Positions 53,496-61,434 of a stretch of DNA of 64,000 nucleotides are shown one piece after another. Source of the DNA: Bacteroides mediterraneensis (lineage in GTDB: Bacteria; Bacteroidota; Bacteroidia; Bacteroidales; Bacteroidaceae). How positions within the stretch are numbered: position 1 is the first letter of the stretch; each line of letters starts with the position of its first letter. The position numbers were made by a program, and so were the translations under genes. The notes beneath the pieces are model-generated. The model was not told where the DNA came from and did no database searches. It saw only the letters and a program-made list of their open reading frames with translations. Location of the stretch: NCBI RefSeq assembly GCF_016900355.1, contig NZ_JACJKA010000010.1:1-64000 (forward strand), given 5' to 3'.

Positions 53496-53580
53496 CAAAA
53501 GTAATGTTTATTTGAATTGTATGCAACCTTTTTAAGGGCTTTTATCGCCCTCTCGGGCACTTTTTATATTTTGACAAGAT
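53496..53580 (-). promoter_or_regulatory. Capsule operon promoter module, copy A
   Basis: On the minus strand the -7 box TACTTTTG (53503 to 53496) lies exactly 19 bp from a -33 TTGC (53526 to 53523). Upstream is a stem GAGGGC/GCCCT with an AT loop (about 53535-53551) and further conserved sequence to 53580. Most of the module recurs at 60296-60380 before wza. No inverted repeats of the kind that flank invertible Bacteroides capsule promoters were seen. Confidence 0.7.
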
Positions 53581-53690
53581 AAAACGCAAGGGCATTCGTA
53601 ACAAAACGTAAGTGCGTTTTACTTGAAACACAAGGACGTTTGGACCAAAACACAAGGGCGTTTGGGGTGAAACGCAAGTGCGTTTTTCGG
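53581..53690. repeat. Array 3: five tandem degenerate 22-bp units
   Basis: Units start at 53581, 53603, 53625, 53647 and 53669. All begin (A/G)AAAC(G/A)(C/T)AAG, and the second and fifth contain AAACG(C/T)AAGTGCGTTT. The array abuts the capsule promoter module directly (no spacer base after 53580). Same unit length and copy number as arrays 1 and 2. Confidence 0.92.
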
Positions 53691-53860
53691 GCAAGGGAAA
53701 AGGAGTGAGGAAGGGGAAGCTTGTCAGGGTTGTCGGGGTTGACAGGTAGTTTGTAAACTTCTATAGGAAAGGGTGTGGAATAAACTTATTTTACTTGTTT
53801 CCACACCCGTATATAAAAAGTTTGCAAGAAAGGGTGGCAACCCTGCCAACCCCGACAAGG

Positions 53861-54165
53861 TTAGGTCCGGCGATGGGCGTGCAGACGGTCTAAGTCGGCA
53901 GCCAAGGCACGGACGAAATCACGGAGTAGCTCGTCTTGTTTCTCCCTGTTGTCCAGGAGTATACGGTGGTAGACCGTTAGAATTCGGCCCACAAAAATCA
54001 GGTCCGTAGAGAGCCCTTTTTTACCTTCAGGTAAGTATGCGGGCTCATCGGAGCCAGTTGGCAGAGTTCGCGTTGGGTGAGCGTTCGGCCATGGGAAAGC
54101 ACATGATGGCGCCAAGTTTCCAACATCTGTCCTAATTCTGGAAATTTTTTGTTCTTCATAATCAT
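53861..54165 (-). pseudogene. Small gene with a frameshift at an A6 run (possible HTH protein)
   Basis: From ATG 54165 or 54159 a frame of 55 codons opens MIMKNKKFPELGQMLETWRH and includes LTQRELCQLAPMSPHTYLKV, which looks like a helix-turn-helix. It stops at 53998-54000. The overlapping frame ending at 53861 continues as KGLSTDLIFVGRILTVYHRI and DNREKQDELLRDFVRALA. The two join at the six-A run (T6 on the plus strand at 54017-54022). Joined, they give a 100-residue small protein. Mutation, sequencing error or programmed slippage are all possible. It is divergent from the VirE-type gene. Confidence 0.6.
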
Positions 54166-54314
54166 TTTTGTTTAAAATAATTAATTATATATTAAAAAAT
54201 TGCACACATAAGTGCAATGTATGCTTGTGAAATTTGTCAATTCAGCTTACATTCGTTTGAACGAACCAAAAATCGGCTTCCGATAAAAAAAAATTGACAA
54301 ATATACAAAAAGCT

Positions 54315-56408
54315 ATGAAGAAAACATTGCTCAGCCTTTTCAAAGGCTATTCCGACACGGTACCTGTGCCGGTGACTCTCAGTGAAGTGGTCCGCTTGAT
54401 CAGAGAGGACAAAATGTTGGCCGACCATACCGAAAAGTACCGTTATTACCGCTCGCAGGGGCAGCGCTGGGCTGCCGACCGGGAGAAGGCCGCCTGTCCG
54501 TGTTTCGCCGTGGCGGTACGCTTTGAAAAGGGCAAACGGAAGGCTGACATCGGCGGATGGACGGGGCTCACCATGGTGGACTTTGACCATTTGCCCAAGG
54601 AGCAGGTAGGGGAAGTGTTCAACCGGGTCTGTGGCGAACCGCATACGCTGTTGGCCTATACCACCATCAGTGGGGAAGGAGTGAGGGTGGTGTGTGGCTA
54701 CGAGTTAGAGAAGGAGACGAGCGATACCGATAGGGGGACCTGCTATACACGGGTCTTCAATGAGGTGAACACGCACTACGGGCAGCTGACAGGCTGTAGT
54801 TTTGACCCTGCCTGTAAAAATTCCACCCGGCTGAGCGGGCTGGCATACGACGAGCAGGTATATTTCTGCCCGGAGGCCGAACTTTTCCGCTTCCATCCGA
54901 ATCGGTTGTTGAGGGCTTCTCCGCGCAACGGGCGGGTGGAACGGGTGGTAGCCCGTATCCGGGAGGAATTGGAGCGTCAGGGGGTGGTGTATGCCCCGCA
55001 TCACCACAACGAGTACATCATGCGGATGGGCTATCTGATGAATGAATTTGGGTTGCCGCTGAAGCAGGCCGTTGCTTGGGCCGACGGGCGTTTCCCGGAG
55101 TACGACGGGGATGTGGCGGCGATTTTCCGTTCGTGTTATGCCGACACGGAGGCGCACGGACGCCGGGAGGCGGAACTGCACCACATGAGGAAAGGAAAGA
55201 AAGGGGACTCCCGTTCGCCGCTGGCCGGACCCGACGAGATTGAGCAGTTTCTCACCACACAGGCGGAGTTTCGGAAGAACGTGGTGACCGGAAAAGAGGA
55301 AATGCGCTATCCCAATGCCCGGGAGTTTGTGGAACTGACTGACCGCTTAGTGAACTCACTCTGGAGCCGCATGACCAAGGAGGGGCACAACGTGCGGCTG
55401 TGCGACGTGCATTCGGTATTGGAGTCGGAGTTCGTGCCCGAGTTCAACCCCTTCGTGCAGTATTTCCAGTCGCTGCCGGAGTGGGACGGGACGACCGACT
55501 ACATCGGCCAATTGACGGCCACTGTACAGGTGGAGGGCGACGCGGCCCTGTTTGACACCTGTTTCCGCAAGTGGCTGGTGGCCTCGGTGGTTTCGTTGAT
55601 GGTGAAGGAGGTGACGAATCACGAAATATTGGTGTTGGTGGGGCGGCAGGGATGCTACAAGACCACGTGGCTGGCGCGTTTGTTGCCACCGGAACTGCGG
55701 CGGTATTTCTGTGTGCGGTCGAACAACGGGCGGCTGACCAAGGACGACAACTTAGCGCTCTCGGAATTCGCCCTGATCTGCTTAGAGGAGATTGACGAAC
55801 TGCGCCAAAGTGAGCTGAACCAGCTCAAGGCTTTAGTGACTTTGCCGGCGGTGAACGAGCGAAGGGCTTACGCCCACTACAAGGAAAATCGGCCGCACAT
55901 TGCGAGTTTCTGTGGCACGACCAACCACTCCGAGTTTCTGAACGACCCGACGGGCAGCCGCCGCTGGCTACCGTTCACGGTGAAACACATTGACGACCCT
56001 TACACGCACCCCGTGGACTATGCAGGGGTGTATGCACAGGCCTTGTCACTATGGAAGACAGGGTTCCGCTACTGGTTTGATGAGAAGGAAATCGCGCAGG
56101 TAAACGCGCGCAACGAGCGGTTTGAAACGGCCAGTCTGGAAACCGATCTGGTATTAGCCTCTTTCCGGGTGCCGATGCCCGGCGAGGAGTGCCTGTTTTT
56201 GACGGTAGGCGAGATTTTGCAGCACATCAGTGGGAGCATGAAAAATCCTCTCAGTGCCGTCAAGGTGGGGCTCGCCCTGCGCAAGGCCGGGTTCGAGCAC
56301 CTCCGTGTAGGCGGAAAGAGAGGATATCGGGTGGTGATGTACACTTGTGAGGAAGTGAACCGTAACCGCCGTGCATTGGGGCGGTTTACGGAAAATCCCA
56401 GTGCCTGA
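54315..56408 (+). CDS. VirE/VapE-type protein with BT4734-like N-terminal domain
   Basis: A 697-residue protein. I chose the ATG at 54315 (MKKTLLSLFKGYSDTVPVP); an in-frame TTG lies 21 bp upstream. The N-terminal domain (about 40-170) matches the BT4734-like/VirE N-terminal type with GWTGLTMVDFDHLP, a primase-like region. The VirE (PF05272-type) domain (about 375-600) is a P-loop ATPase: LVGRQGCYKTTWLARLLPPE, LICLEEIDELRQSELNQLKAL, then FCGTTNHSEFLNDPTGSRRWLPF. Such proteins occur in prophages, islands and Bacteroides capsule loci; the cellular role is unknown. It ends 4 bp from the convergent wzz gene. Confidence 0.9.
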   Translation: MKKTLLSLFKGYSDTVPVPVTLSEVVRLIREDKMLADHTEKYRYYRSQGQRWAADREKAACPCFAVAVRFEKGKRKADIGGWTGLTMVDFDHLPKEQVGEVFNRVCGEPHTLLAYTTISGEGVRVVCGYELEKETSDTDRGTCYTRVFNEVNTHYGQLTGCSFDPACKNSTRLSGLAYDEQVYFCPEAELFRFHPNRLLRASPRNGRVERVVARIREELERQGVVYAPHHHNEYIMRMGYLMNEFGLPLKQAVAWADGRFPEYDGDVAAIFRSCYADTEAHGRREAELHHMRKGKKGDSRSPLAGPDEIEQFLTTQAEFRKNVVTGKEEMRYPNAREFVELTDRLVNSLWSRMTKEGHNVRLCDVHSVLESEFVPEFNPFVQYFQSLPEWDGTTDYIGQLTATVQVEGDAALFDTCFRKWLVASVVSLMVKEVTNHEILVLVGRQGCYKTTWLARLLPPELRRYFCVRSNNGRLTKDDNLALSEFALICLEEIDELRQSELNQLKALVTLPAVNERRAYAHYKENRPHIASFCGTTNHSEFLNDPTGSRRWLPFTVKHIDDPYTHPVDYAGVYAQALSLWKTGFRYWFDEKEIAQVNARNERFETASLETDLVLASFRVPMPGEECLFLTVGEILQHISGSMKNPLSAVKVGLALRKAGFEHLRVGGKRGYRVVMYTCEEVNRNRRALGRFTENPSA

Positions 56409-56412
56409 AGAC

Positions 56413-57552
56413 TTACTCCTGCGGTTTGCGCAGGGCTTCCTTCAGCTGTTGCCAATAAGGTTTTCCCAACAACTGCCAAGCACCGGTGAAAACGACCGCC
56501 AAGAAGATAAAGCCAATGACAATGACCTTTTTGCTGGTGCCGGAAGGCTGGAGGGGGACTACCGCTGGTTCCACTACGGCAAATACCGGTTTTTCTTCCT
56601 GCACCTTGGCGCGGGCCACCTGCAACTGCTGGGCCACCTGGCTGTATACCTGATAGGCTAAATTCATGTCATTCTGCAAGCGTTCGCGTTCCGCCATGGT
56701 GCTCTGGAAGACCATGTTGCTGTTGGCATCCACATAGTGTGCATAGTGCCGCTGGGCGTCGTAGTATTCCTGCTGGCGTTCCTTGTACAACTTCTCCAAA
56801 TACTCACAGTCTTCCTTGGCCTTGCGGGTCCGGTAGGCAATGATGTATTGCTGGAGCTTGGATACTACTGTGTCGGCCATCGTGGCAGTAACTTTTGGGT
56901 CCTGCAAGGTCACGGTAAGAGTAATAATACCGCTCTTTTTATCAGGTTCTGCTAAAATGGCCTTTTTTAAACCTTCCAGTTTTGTGGCGTCTTTTTTGTT
57001 GAGTTCGATAACTCCTGTTCGGATGCTGTCGGCGGTTGATTCTTCTTTATCTCCAAACAAGGATTTGAGTCCACCGATGGCCATGCTTGGGGCTTTCAAC
57101 ACGTATCCTATCCACGAAGATTTCTCTTCTTCCAGATAGGCGGTGAGGGTGGTATCGACTTTTTGATCTTGATTGACGACACGTGCATCCAGCAGTTCCA
57201 ACAAGAAAGGAGTAGAGGCCACGATATCCGGCGCCAAGGTGGCATTGAGGGCATCGGGGCTGTTGGAGCCTACATTGGCTCCTAAAAAAGAGGCGGCCAT
57301 ACTGGCCAAGCCGCTACTTCCAGAGTTCCCGCCACTGACTTCGGGAGAAAGGGTCACACTGACGGTATATTGCTTGGGGATTCCAAGTGCGATGAGAATT
57401 CCGATGACGAGGCCGACACCCGCTGCCTTGTAGAGCGTCTTGCGAATAGCAATAATCTGTCGGAGAATGCCCATCCAGTCAATGATCAATTCATCATTTT
57501 CTGCGGGGGTTGGCTGGTGCTCCGGCTGGGTATATTGTTTGTTTTCTTCCAT
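56413..57552 (-). CDS. wzz: Wzz-type chain-length determinant protein
   Basis: A 379-residue inner-membrane polysaccharide co-polymerase. An N-terminal cytoplasmic part with DELIIDWMGILRQIIAIRK is followed by membrane helix 1 (about 45-63: AGVGLVIGILIALGIP), a long periplasmic coiled-coil region (up to about 320, rich in Lys, Glu, Gln), and membrane helix 2 (about 338-360: KVIVIGFIFLAVVFTGAW). It has no C-terminal tyrosine kinase. It regulates the length of the polymer made by the EpsG/Wzy-like protein. It lies 38 bp after wza. Confidence 0.92.
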   Translation of the reverse strand: MEENKQYTQPEHQPTPAENDELIIDWMGILRQIIAIRKTLYKAAGVGLVIGILIALGIPKQYTVSVTLSPEVSGGNSGSSGLASMAASFLGANVGSNSPDALNATLAPDIVASTPFLLELLDARVVNQDQKVDTTLTAYLEEEKSSWIGYVLKAPSMAIGGLKSLFGDKEESTADSIRTGVIELNKKDATKLEGLKKAILAEPDKKSGIITLTVTLQDPKVTATMADTVVSKLQQYIIAYRTRKAKEDCEYLEKLYKERQQEYYDAQRHYAHYVDANSNMVFQSTMAERERLQNDMNLAYQVYSQVAQQLQVARAKVQEEKPVFAVVEPAVVPLQPSGTSKKVIVIGFIFLAVVFTGAWQLLGKPYWQQLKEALRKPQE

Positions 57553-57590
57553 TTTCTTTATTTTTTAGACATAAGCACAAAAGAACAAAT

Positions 57591-60218
57591 TTATTTCAAC
57601 AGGTTCGAGAGGGTGGCAAACATGGTGGCCAGGGAAGCAAACGAAGAGGTGTAGCCAATGATTTCAGCAGCAGTGACACGTTTGTTGCTTCGGGTGGGTA
57701 CGATAATCTCGCAGCCCGGCTCAATCTTGTCTTTGTTACGTCCCTTGATGCGGGCCACCTGACCGTTCATGTAGATGACGAACTTCTTGCTCTTCTTGGC
57801 ATTGAGGGCGTAGCCGCCGGCCTGGTCGAGGTAGTAGTTGGCGTTCTTGCCGCTGAGATAGCCTACGGTGTTCGGCATCATCACGGCCCCGTTCACCTTC
57901 ACGGTGTTGTTCAGCTTGGGCACGGTGAGCACGTCGCCTTCGCGCAGCACGAGGTCGTATTCGCTGCCGGGGTTGGCTACGGCCTTATCCAACTCGATTC
58001 CTACGCTGAAGGTACTGTCCACCTCAATTTCGAGAGAGTCCATCATGGCCTTACCGAACTGGCGGCTCATCAGGTCGATGACGTCGCGCATGCGTTTCTT
58101 CTCTTCCTCGTTGGCCACACGGGTCAGCTTGGCGCCTTTCAGGTAGGCCTTGTTCGTAGCACCGCCGGCTTTCTTCATCAGGTCGGACAGGCGTTCTTCG
58201 GTGCTGGTGAGCGAGTAGGTTCCGCCAAACAGCACTTCACCTTCTACCTGCACGTTCTGCTGTGCCTGGTAACCCGGACTGCGGCGTACGAACACCTGGT
58301 CGTAGGGCTGGAGGGTGAAGGCCTGCTGGCCGTCGATCACGAAACCGTCTTTCAGGGCGAAGGTGAACATCTGGCCGATGCTGTCGGTCGATTCGGTGCT
58401 CTTCGGGTCCTTGATACGGCGGGTGACATCCACACGTACCGTGGAAGCGGCTTCCATGAGTCCACCGGCGCGGATGATGAGGTCTTCCAAGGTCATGTTG
58501 TCGGAATAGGTATAGCGGTCGGGGTGGGCCACTTCACCGTAGATGGTGACGTCGCCATAGTCCTTCAAATCGTGGATACTGGGGATGTAGAGGATGTCGT
58601 TCTTCTGCAAGGGGACATCGGGTGCGCTGCCGGCCATGATGCCGCGTACGTCCACGCTGAGCATTTCGGAAGTGAGGTCTTCACGTTCGCGTTTCAGCAC
58701 GGCACGGTTGGTGAAGGCATCGCCCCGCAGACCCTTGGCCTCGGTGATGAGGGCACGCACGGTGTTGATTTCGCCGCTCAGCTGGTAGATGCCGGGACGA
58801 TAGACGGCGCCGCGTACTTCCAGACGATTGGTGAAGCGGTTCAGGATGGCCTCGGCGGTCACTTCGTCGCCGTTGTGCATGGTATACGTGGAGTAATTGA
58901 TTTCCTTGACGGTGTTGACTTCGTATTCCTCTCCGTTCTGGCGGATGACGCGCAGAGAAGGAGTGTAGGCATCGGAAGTGAAGCCGCCGGCAAACTTGAT
59001 GAGGGTGGCGAGGCTCTCGTTCTTCTTCATCTCGTACTTCATAGGGCGTTTCACTTTTCCCTTGAATTTCACCAGGGCCTCGTAGGCGGGCACAATCACC
59101 ACATCGCCTTCCTGCAGGCGGATGTCATCGTGGGTCTTGCCTTTCAGGATGAAGTCGTACACATCGACGGTGGCCACGGTACGGCCGTTGCGGGCCAACT
59201 GTACGTTACGCAAGCTACCGATCTGACTCACGCCGCCGGCACGGTAGAGGGCATGGAATACGGTGGAGAAGGACGACAGGGCGTAGGTGCCGGGCTGCAT
59301 CACTTCACCCATCACGTTGATCTGGATGGTGCGGGTGTTGCCCAAGGTCAAGCTGATCTGGAGATTGCCGCCGGGAGCGTCGAGTCCGCTGTAGGTCTTG
59401 CCCAAGATGCGTTTCAGGTGCTCATTGGCTTCGGTCACGGTCATGCCGCTGAGGTTGACCGGGCCGATTTTCTCGATATTGATGGTGCCGTCGGGCGAGA
59501 TATCCTGACGGATGGTGTTCTGGCTGGTACCCCAGATGTCGATGATGACCTCATCGCCCGGACCCAGACGGTAGTCGGGAGGAGTGGCGAGGTTCACACT
59601 CGGCTCGAAGGTAAGGTTTTCGGTGTTGAAGATGTTGCGTCCGAACACTTCGTTTTCCTGCAGCACACGGGCCAGACTGTCCTGGACGGAGTAGTTCACA
59701 TAGCTGGAGGCATCGAGCATGTCGGTGATTTCCAGCATGGTGGAGTTGTCTCCGCTGAACACGTCGTAGGAATGTGTGCTCTGGTCGTTTTCCTGGTCGG
59801 TATTCTGGTTGTAACGGTTGTTGCGGTTGTTCTTGGAGTCGCGGCTGTTGGAGTCGCGGTCGTATGAGTCGCGGTTTTTGGAGTCGCGGCTGTTGCGGGT
59901 GTTGCGGTTGGTGCTCCGGCTGTCGGAGTCCAGTCCGTCGTCTTGCTTGTTGCGCAGGCGTGAACGGTTTTGTTCGCTGCTTGAACTACCGGAGGTGCCG
60001 TCCAGGCTTCCCTGTTCGTACAGCTTCTTGATGCGTTCGGCCTGGGCACGGGTCACACCGCGACTGGCCAGTTCGGCAGCCATCTGGTTCTGGTCCTTAC
60101 CCTGGGCCATGCCTTGTTTTACATACTCCAATACTTGCTGGTCGGTCATGCCCGACTGTGCCATGATAAGGGGCGAGCATGCCAAGAAAAGAAGAAGTGA
60201 TAACGCTTTAATCTTCAT
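57591..60218 (-). CDS. wza: Wza-like polysaccharide export protein with SLBB domains
   Basis: An 875-residue outer-membrane exporter, much longer than E. coli Wza (379). An N-terminal signal (residues 1-21; a Cys at 14 could be a weak lipobox) is followed by a short helical region. A disordered Arg/Asp/Ser/Asn-rich stretch (about 98-140) comes next, then the poly_export motif YRLGPGDEVIIDIWG (about 215) and several SLBB domains (VMGEVMQPGTYALS, VRGAVYRPGIYQL, IYGEVAHPDRYTY, VEGEVLFGGTYSL, VNGAVMMPNTVGY). A C-terminal hydrophobic end follows. The promoter module upstream equals that of the flippase operon. Confidence 0.93.
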   Translation of the reverse strand: MKIKALSLLLFLACSPLIMAQSGMTDQQVLEYVKQGMAQGKDQNQMAAELASRGVTRAQAERIKKLYEQGSLDGTSGSSSSEQNRSRLRNKQDDGLDSDSRSTNRNTRNSRDSKNRDSYDRDSNSRDSKNNRNNRYNQNTDQENDQSTHSYDVFSGDNSTMLEITDMLDASSYVNYSVQDSLARVLQENEVFGRNIFNTENLTFEPSVNLATPPDYRLGPGDEVIIDIWGTSQNTIRQDISPDGTINIEKIGPVNLSGMTVTEANEHLKRILGKTYSGLDAPGGNLQISLTLGNTRTIQINVMGEVMQPGTYALSSFSTVFHALYRAGGVSQIGSLRNVQLARNGRTVATVDVYDFILKGKTHDDIRLQEGDVVIVPAYEALVKFKGKVKRPMKYEMKKNESLATLIKFAGGFTSDAYTPSLRVIRQNGEEYEVNTVKEINYSTYTMHNGDEVTAEAILNRFTNRLEVRGAVYRPGIYQLSGEINTVRALITEAKGLRGDAFTNRAVLKREREDLTSEMLSVDVRGIMAGSAPDVPLQKNDILYIPSIHDLKDYGDVTIYGEVAHPDRYTYSDNMTLEDLIIRAGGLMEAASTVRVDVTRRIKDPKSTESTDSIGQMFTFALKDGFVIDGQQAFTLQPYDQVFVRRSPGYQAQQNVQVEGEVLFGGTYSLTSTEERLSDLMKKAGGATNKAYLKGAKLTRVANEEEKKRMRDVIDLMSRQFGKAMMDSLEIEVDSTFSVGIELDKAVANPGSEYDLVLREGDVLTVPKLNNTVKVNGAVMMPNTVGYLSGKNANYYLDQAGGYALNAKKSKKFVIYMNGQVARIKGRNKDKIEPGCEIIVPTRSNKRVTAAEIIGYTSSFASLATMFATLSNLLK

Positions 60219-60295
60219 ATTGTCCTTTTAAAGTTGTTTTTCAGAATAATAAGGGAATGGCGCACAGACCCTCCCGCGTATTTACAATATAGGTG

Positions 60296-60380
60296 CAAAG
60301 GTAGTGCTAATTTGAAAGCTGTGCAACCTTTTAAGGGCTTTTATAGCCCTCTGGCGGCATCTTTTTTCGGTTTCGACAAA
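60296..60380 (-). promoter_or_regulatory. Capsule operon promoter module, copy B
   Basis: On the minus strand the -7 box TACCTTTG (60303 to 60296) lies exactly 19 bp from TTGC (60326 to 60323), followed upstream by the GAGGGC/GCCCT stem (about 60335-60351). It shares AACCTTTTTAAGGGCTTTTAT-like sequence (with one T fewer) with copy A. It lies about 78 bp before the wza ATG. Confidence 0.75.
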
Positions 60381-60463
60381 GAAAAAACTGGTGGAAAAAC
60401 GGACGGAAAACTTGCAGGTGTAGTTAAAAATAAGTAAATTTAATACGTTTAAAATCGACAAAA

Positions 60464-60727
60464 ATGAACGGAATGGATTGGAAAAGGATGCACGGCGGGC
60501 CGGACGGAGACCTGCCGTTTCATTGCCGGGTGTACCGGAAGAGTGAGCTGGCCCAGCTGTATTTTCCGGAGTCGGATACGAAGACGGCATTACAGGGACT
60601 GGCGCGATGGATCAAGCGGTGTACGGAATTGGGAGAGGCCCTCGAGGCGGTGGGCTACGAAAAGAACCGGCGTTTTTTCCGGAAACCGGAAGTGGAACTG
60701 ATTGTGAAGTTCTTGGGAGAGCCTTGA
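60464..60727 (+). CDS. DUF4248 family protein
   Basis: An 87-residue protein with YRKSELAQLYFPESDTKTALQGLARWI, EALEAVGYEKNRRFFRKPEVELIVKFLG, typical of the DUF4248 family. The pattern suggests a small DNA-binding (winged-helix or MerR-like) fold, but function is unknown. In Bacteroidales it recurs with a HU-like gene and an N-acetylmuramoyl-L-alanine amidase gene next to capsule loci, as here. It lies divergent from wza. Confidence 0.88.
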   Translation: MNGMDWKRMHGGPDGDLPFHCRVYRKSELAQLYFPESDTKTALQGLARWIKRCTELGEALEAVGYEKNRRFFRKPEVELIVKFLGEP

Positions 60728-60738
60728 AAAATTTTATT

Positions 60739-60778
60739 TCTACCTACGTCTACCTAAGTCTACATACTTCTACACGAC
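60739..60778. repeat. Four tandem 10-bp repeats before the HU-like gene
   Basis: TCTACCTACG, TCTACCTAAG, TCTACATACT and TCTACACGAC follow each other without gaps from 60739. The array ends 15 bp before the TATCTTTG -7 box at 60794, so it covers the -33 region. The 10-bp spacing puts each TCTAC on about the same face of the helix. Confidence 0.85.
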
Positions 60779-60793
60779 GCAAACCGCGGGTGC

Positions 60794-60801
60794 TATCTTT
60801 G
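60794..60801 (+). promoter_or_regulatory. -7 box TATCTTTG for the HU-like gene
   Basis: TATCTTTG lies 85 bp before the ATG at 60886. No TTTG is present at -33; that position lies in the 10-bp repeat array. Confidence 0.55.
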
Positions 60802-60885
60802 TGGTGTAATCGGAAAGGGAGGCGCCTCCGGACGGATTGCAGGAATTTTGTTTTCAGGTTTAATCAATTAAAAAATGACAGAAGT

Positions 60886-61323
60886 ATGAAAAAGACAGTG
60901 ACTTATTCAGTAGTAGGACGTGTGAACCCGGCAGATCGTGAAAGTGGGGAAATGAAGTATTATGCACAGTCGCAGGCCCGCGGCGAGATGGGCATCCGGG
61001 AGATTTCGGAACGTATCCACCAGATGTGTACCGTGACCCGTGCCGACGTGATGGCGGTGCTGACGGGGCTGGAGGAAATCGTGTCGGAAGGATTGCAGGG
61101 CGGCGAAATCGTGCGCTTAGGCGAACTGGGCTCGTTGCAGCTGAGTGTGAGCGGCGAAGGGGCTGCCTCGGAAGAGTTGTACGACGATTCGCTGATTGAC
61201 AAGGTGCGCGTACTGTTCCGTCCGGGCACGGTGATGCAGGAAGCCATCAACAACTTAGCATTCGAGAAGGTGCCGGTGAAGTATGTGAAGAAAGAGGAAT
61301 CGGACGAGGAATTAGGGGCTTAA
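60886..61323 (+). CDS. HU-like DNA-binding protein
   Basis: A 145-residue member of the HU/IHF-related family found in Bacteroidales capsule regions. The start MKKTVTYSVVGRVNPADRES at 60886 is the family N-terminus. The HU-like core is ISERIHQMCTVTRADVMAVL, ISEGLQGG-like EEIVSEGLQGGEIVRLGELG, and the DNA-binding arm region near SVSGEGAASEE; the tail is acidic. It might architect the local promoters, e.g. the capsule promoter or the repeat arrays. It belongs to the DUF4248-HU-amidase set. Confidence 0.88.
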   Translation: MKKTVTYSVVGRVNPADRESGEMKYYAQSQARGEMGIREISERIHQMCTVTRADVMAVLTGLEEIVSEGLQGGEIVRLGELGSLQLSVSGEGAASEELYDDSLIDKVRVLFRPGTVMQEAINNLAFEKVPVKYVKKEESDEELGA

Positions 61324-61335
61324 ACGGGATGAGCG

Positions 61336-61434
61336 ATGAGAATAACGAAGGTAAAATGGATTGTGGTCAGGGTGTTGAAGTGTCTGCTTTGTATCCTGAT
61401 TGGTAAAAAGCTGGATTGTGATGAGAAAAATTGA
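61336..61434 (+). CDS. Very small membrane-like protein (possible smalltalk family)
   Basis: A 32-codon frame starts at ATG 61336, 12 bp after the HU-like gene, and encodes MRITKVKWIVVRVLKCLLCI followed by a charged tail (KLDCDEKN). It has one hydrophobic helix. In Bacteroidales a very short 'smalltalk' protein usually lies between the HU-like and amidase genes; position and size fit, but the sequence is not a clear match. It overlaps the amidase start by 14 bp. Confidence 0.45.
   Translation: MRITKVKWIVVRVLKCLLCILIGKKLDCDEKN

Noticed and set aside
57510-59867. A 785-codon open frame on the plus strand inside the wza region
   Set aside because: It is the antisense shadow of wza (high GC, His/Val/Gly-rich, no domain). 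The minus-strand frame has signal peptide, poly_export and SLBB motifs.
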